Assembly (NCBI RefSeq): GCF_014529935.1
Contig: NZ_JACVFC010000006.1
Span: 186,001-250,000, forward strand
Reading direction: 5' to 3'
DNA: 64,000 bases
Origin: Chitinophaga qingshengii
GTDB taxonomy: Bacteria > Bacteroidota > Bacteroidia > Chitinophagales > Chitinophagaceae
Position 1 is the stretch's first letter. Every line of letters starts with the position of its first letter. Positions 61,975-64,000 of this stretch are shown here, one piece after another. The position numbers and the translations under genes are program-made. Below the pieces are notes generated by a model. It was not told where the DNA came from, did no database searches, and saw only the letters and a program-made list of their open reading frames with translations.

Positions 61975-64000
61975 ATGTTTGAAATCCTTTACAAAAAAAA
62001 GCGACCAAAATCGAAGTTACTCCTGGCCCTATTGACAGTGGCTTGCCTGGAAAACCAGGCTGCCCCGCTTACAAACGAGCAAAACAGAGAGAAGCTGGAA
62101 ATCATCCTCGGCAGGATGGAGAAAAAATACAACGTCGTATTTGTGTATGATGCCGCGGTCATCAACAAAAATATGAACGTGGAAATGGACCCCGATAAAC
62201 TTTCTATGCAGCAGGCGCTTAATCTGCTCGAGAGCAAAGGCATAGCACACAAGGTCATCGGCGATAAGATCGTGCTCACACGCCCCGCCGAAAAGCCAGC
62301 GCCGCAACAGGAAGTCATCACCGTGAAAGGACGGGCTGGTACCCGCTCGGAAAACGGTGATGCTTCCTTTGTTCCCGGTATCAGCGTCGTGGAAAAAGGG
62401 ACCACCAACGGCATCGCTACCGACGGCAAAGGAGAATTCACTATCCGCGTAAAACCCGGCGCCACACTGGTCATCAGTATGGTAGGGTTTAAAACGGTGG
62501 AAGTAAAAGCCACCGCCGATAAACCTATTATCGTAACACTGGAAGAAAACGTGACCAACCTCAACCAGGTAGTGGTAACCGGCTATCAGACCATCGACCG
62601 TAAACTCTTTACCGGTTCTGCTGCCACCCTCAAAGCCAGTGATGTGAAACGCGATGGTATCACCGATGTAAGCCGCATGCTGGAAGGCCGCGTAGCCGGC
62701 GTTTCTATCCAAAACGTATCCGGTACCTTCGGTGCCGCCCCTAAAATCCGCGTCCGCGGCGCTACCTCCATCACCGGTGATAACAAACCCCTCTGGGTTG
62801 TGGACGGTATCGTACTGGAAGATGTGGTCAACGTATCCAACGAACAACTCTCTACCGGAGATCCTACCACCCTGCTGGGTTCTTCTGTGGCCGGCCTCAA
62901 CCCGGACGATATCGAGAGCTTCCAGATCCTCAAAGATGCCGCTGCCACCGCTATGTATGGCGCCCGCGCCATGAACGGCGTAGTAGTGATCACCACCAAA
63001 AAAGGACGCATAGGCAAACCGCTCATCTCCTATACCGGTAACTTCTCTACCTATATCAAGCCAACCTATAACGATTTTAATATCATGAACTCGGCAGACC
63101 AGATGTCGGTCTACAAATCCATGGAAAGCCGGGGATATCTCCAGTACGCTGACATAGCCAACAGGCAGGACGGCGGCGTATTCACCAAACTGGCCGAAAA
63201 AATCAACGACCGGACCGTTTACAACGATGAGAAATCCAGGAACGAATTCCTGAAAAGATATGCTACCGCCAATACCGACTGGTTCGATGTACTGTTCCGC
63301 AATTCCCTCCTGCAGGAACACTCCCTGAGTATCTCTTCCGGTACGGAAAAATCACAACTCTATTTCTCTACCAGCTTCCTCAACGATAACGGCTGGACCA
63401 TCGGCGACCGCGTGAAACGCTTTACCGGCAACGCCCGCGCCAATTTCAACATCTCTCCTAAACTGAATGTAGGACTCATCACCCAGGGATCTATCAGAGA
63501 CCAGCGCGCCCCGGGCAGTATCGGCAGGGTCAGCAATCCTGTAGAAGGAAAATTCGACCGTGATTTCGATATCAACCCTTTCAGCTACGCACTCAATACC
63601 AGCCGTACCCTCACCGCCTTCGACGAACAGGGGAACCTGGAATATTTCCGCCGCAACTACGCCCCTTTCAACATCATCAATGAATTGCGCAACAATACGC
63701 TCGACCTCACTATGGTGGATATCAAATTACAGGGCGAAGCAGGTTATAAAATCACTCCTACCCTGAAATACTCTTTCCTCGGCGCTTTGCGTTATGCGAA
63801 AACCAACCGGGAACATAAGGTAAGGGAGAACTCCAATATGGCCATGGCTTATCGCGCTGCTGACAACGCTACCGTCATGGAAAACAACAAATTCCTCTAC
63901 CGCAACCCGGACGATCCGGAAGCATACCCCGTGGTAGTACTGCCCTATGGCGGTTTCTATAATACCAACGACGACTACCTGGTGAGCTACAACATCCGTA
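61975..64000 (+). CDS. SusC-family TonB-linked receptor with STN domain (3' end outside window)
   Basis: 675 codons are visible from the ATG at 61975-61977; the frame is open at the right edge. Signal region (about 1-30), STN domain (about 38-105), carboxypeptidase-D-like domain (about 118-190, with insert SENGDASFVPGISVVEKGTT), TonB box NQVVVTGYQ, plug (IRVRGATSITGDNKPLWVVD, SFQILKDAAATAMYGARAMN), then barrel. The STN domain fits the FecR upstream. A SusD partner would be expected right of the window. Confidence 0.96.
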   Translation, partial: MFEILYKKKRPKSKLLLALLTVACLENQAAPLTNEQNREKLEIILGRMEKKYNVVFVYDAAVINKNMNVEMDPDKLSMQQALNLLESKGIAHKVIGDKIVLTRPAEKPAPQQEVITVKGRAGTRSENGDASFVPGISVVEKGTTNGIATDGKGEFTIRVKPGATLVISMVGFKTVEVKATADKPIIVTLEENVTNLNQVVVTGYQTIDRKLFTGSAATLKASDVKRDGITDVSRMLEGRVAGVSIQNVSGTFGAAPKIRVRGATSITGDNKPLWVVDGIVLEDVVNVSNEQLSTGDPTTLLGSSVAGLNPDDIESFQILKDAAATAMYGARAMNGVVVITTKKGRIGKPLISYTGNFSTYIKPTYNDFNIMNSADQMSVYKSMESRGYLQYADIANRQDGGVFTKLAEKINDRTVYNDEKSRNEFLKRYATANTDWFDVLFRNSLLQEHSLSISSGTEKSQLYFSTSFLNDNGWTIGDRVKRFTGNARANFNISPKLNVGLITQGSIRDQRAPGSIGRVSNPVEGKFDRDFDINPFSYALNTSRTLTAFDEQGNLEYFRRNYAPFNIINELRNNTLDLTMVDIKLQGEAGYKITPTLKYSFLGALRYAKTNREHKVRENSNMAMAYRAADNATVMENNKFLYRNPDDPEAYPVVVLPYGGFYNTNDDYLVSYNIR

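Noticed and set aside
62029..63321. 430-codon frame on the minus strand
   Set aside because: It lies antisense to the SusC-type receptor at 61975, whose domain motifs are unambiguous; the antisense protein shows no domains.

Overview
The window reads as chromosome of a Bacteroidota bacterium, most likely Chitinophagaceae (Chitinophaga-like). Evidence: four SusC-type TonB-linked receptors, three of them with an adjacent SusD lipoprotein; FecI-type sigma factors paired with FecR anti-sigma proteins; Bacteroidota-type promoters (TAnnTTTG near -7); lipoproteins with a Cys-Lys-Lys start; and one intrinsic initiator tRNA. No rRNA, insertion sequence, prophage or CRISPR array was seen.

Layout. 1-3842: a FecI/FecR-controlled TonB-dependent receptor with an STN domain, running off the left edge. 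3846-15563: an accessory stretch of single genes (alpha/beta hydrolase, four Crp/Fnr or AraC regulators, an AT-rich metallo-beta-lactamase-fold gene bracketed by two inverted copies of a 29-base hairpin, an AHSA1/SRPBCC protein, three methyltransferases, an SDR, a Fic protein, a DUF1275 membrane protein). 15568-23268: a small polysaccharide-utilisation locus (PUL) with a heparinase II/III-like enzyme divergent from susCD, separated by GTATAC-type operators. 23320-25624: a HAD phosphatase, a DUF692/MNIO enzyme, and two short lipoprotein-like peptides both ending CPACGMG. 25679-27298: a zinc-ribbon membrane protein, an HxlR regulator and gene remnants. 27299-31089: an operon with a TonB-dependent receptor, an unknown protein and a formylglycine-generating-enzyme-fold protein. 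31184-39553: envelope genes, including a putative chaperone / usher-like barrel / secreted subunit set with an embedded Crp regulator and a phased direct-repeat array, and a sigma factor with its membrane partner. 39812-42647: SUFU-domain protein, NIPSNAP protein, initiator tRNA, YiaA/B-like protein. 42651-59115: two further PULs on the minus strand, one with FecR and a phosphoesterase/PQQ-propeller fusion, one preceded by LacI-like operators. 60054-64000: sigma factor, FecR and a SusC-type receptor running off the right edge.

How it fits together. The receptors with an N-terminal STN domain (1-2093, 47244-50711, 61975-64000) sit with sigma/FecR genes, while the two STN-less SusC proteins (18732, 55957) instead have repeated palindromic operator-like sites upstream. 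This suggests two alternative control modes for glycan uptake within one 64 kb segment.

The best candidate for an undescribed system is the MNIO locus at 24027-25624: two paralogous lipoprotein-like precursors sharing an invariant C-terminal Cys-Pro-Ala-Cys-Gly-Met-Gly, next to a multinuclear iron oxygenase with an unusual C-terminal extension. This looks like a membrane-anchored, MNIO-modified RiPP, perhaps a metal-binding one. The second candidate is the chaperone/usher-like surface-structure locus at 32732-38198.
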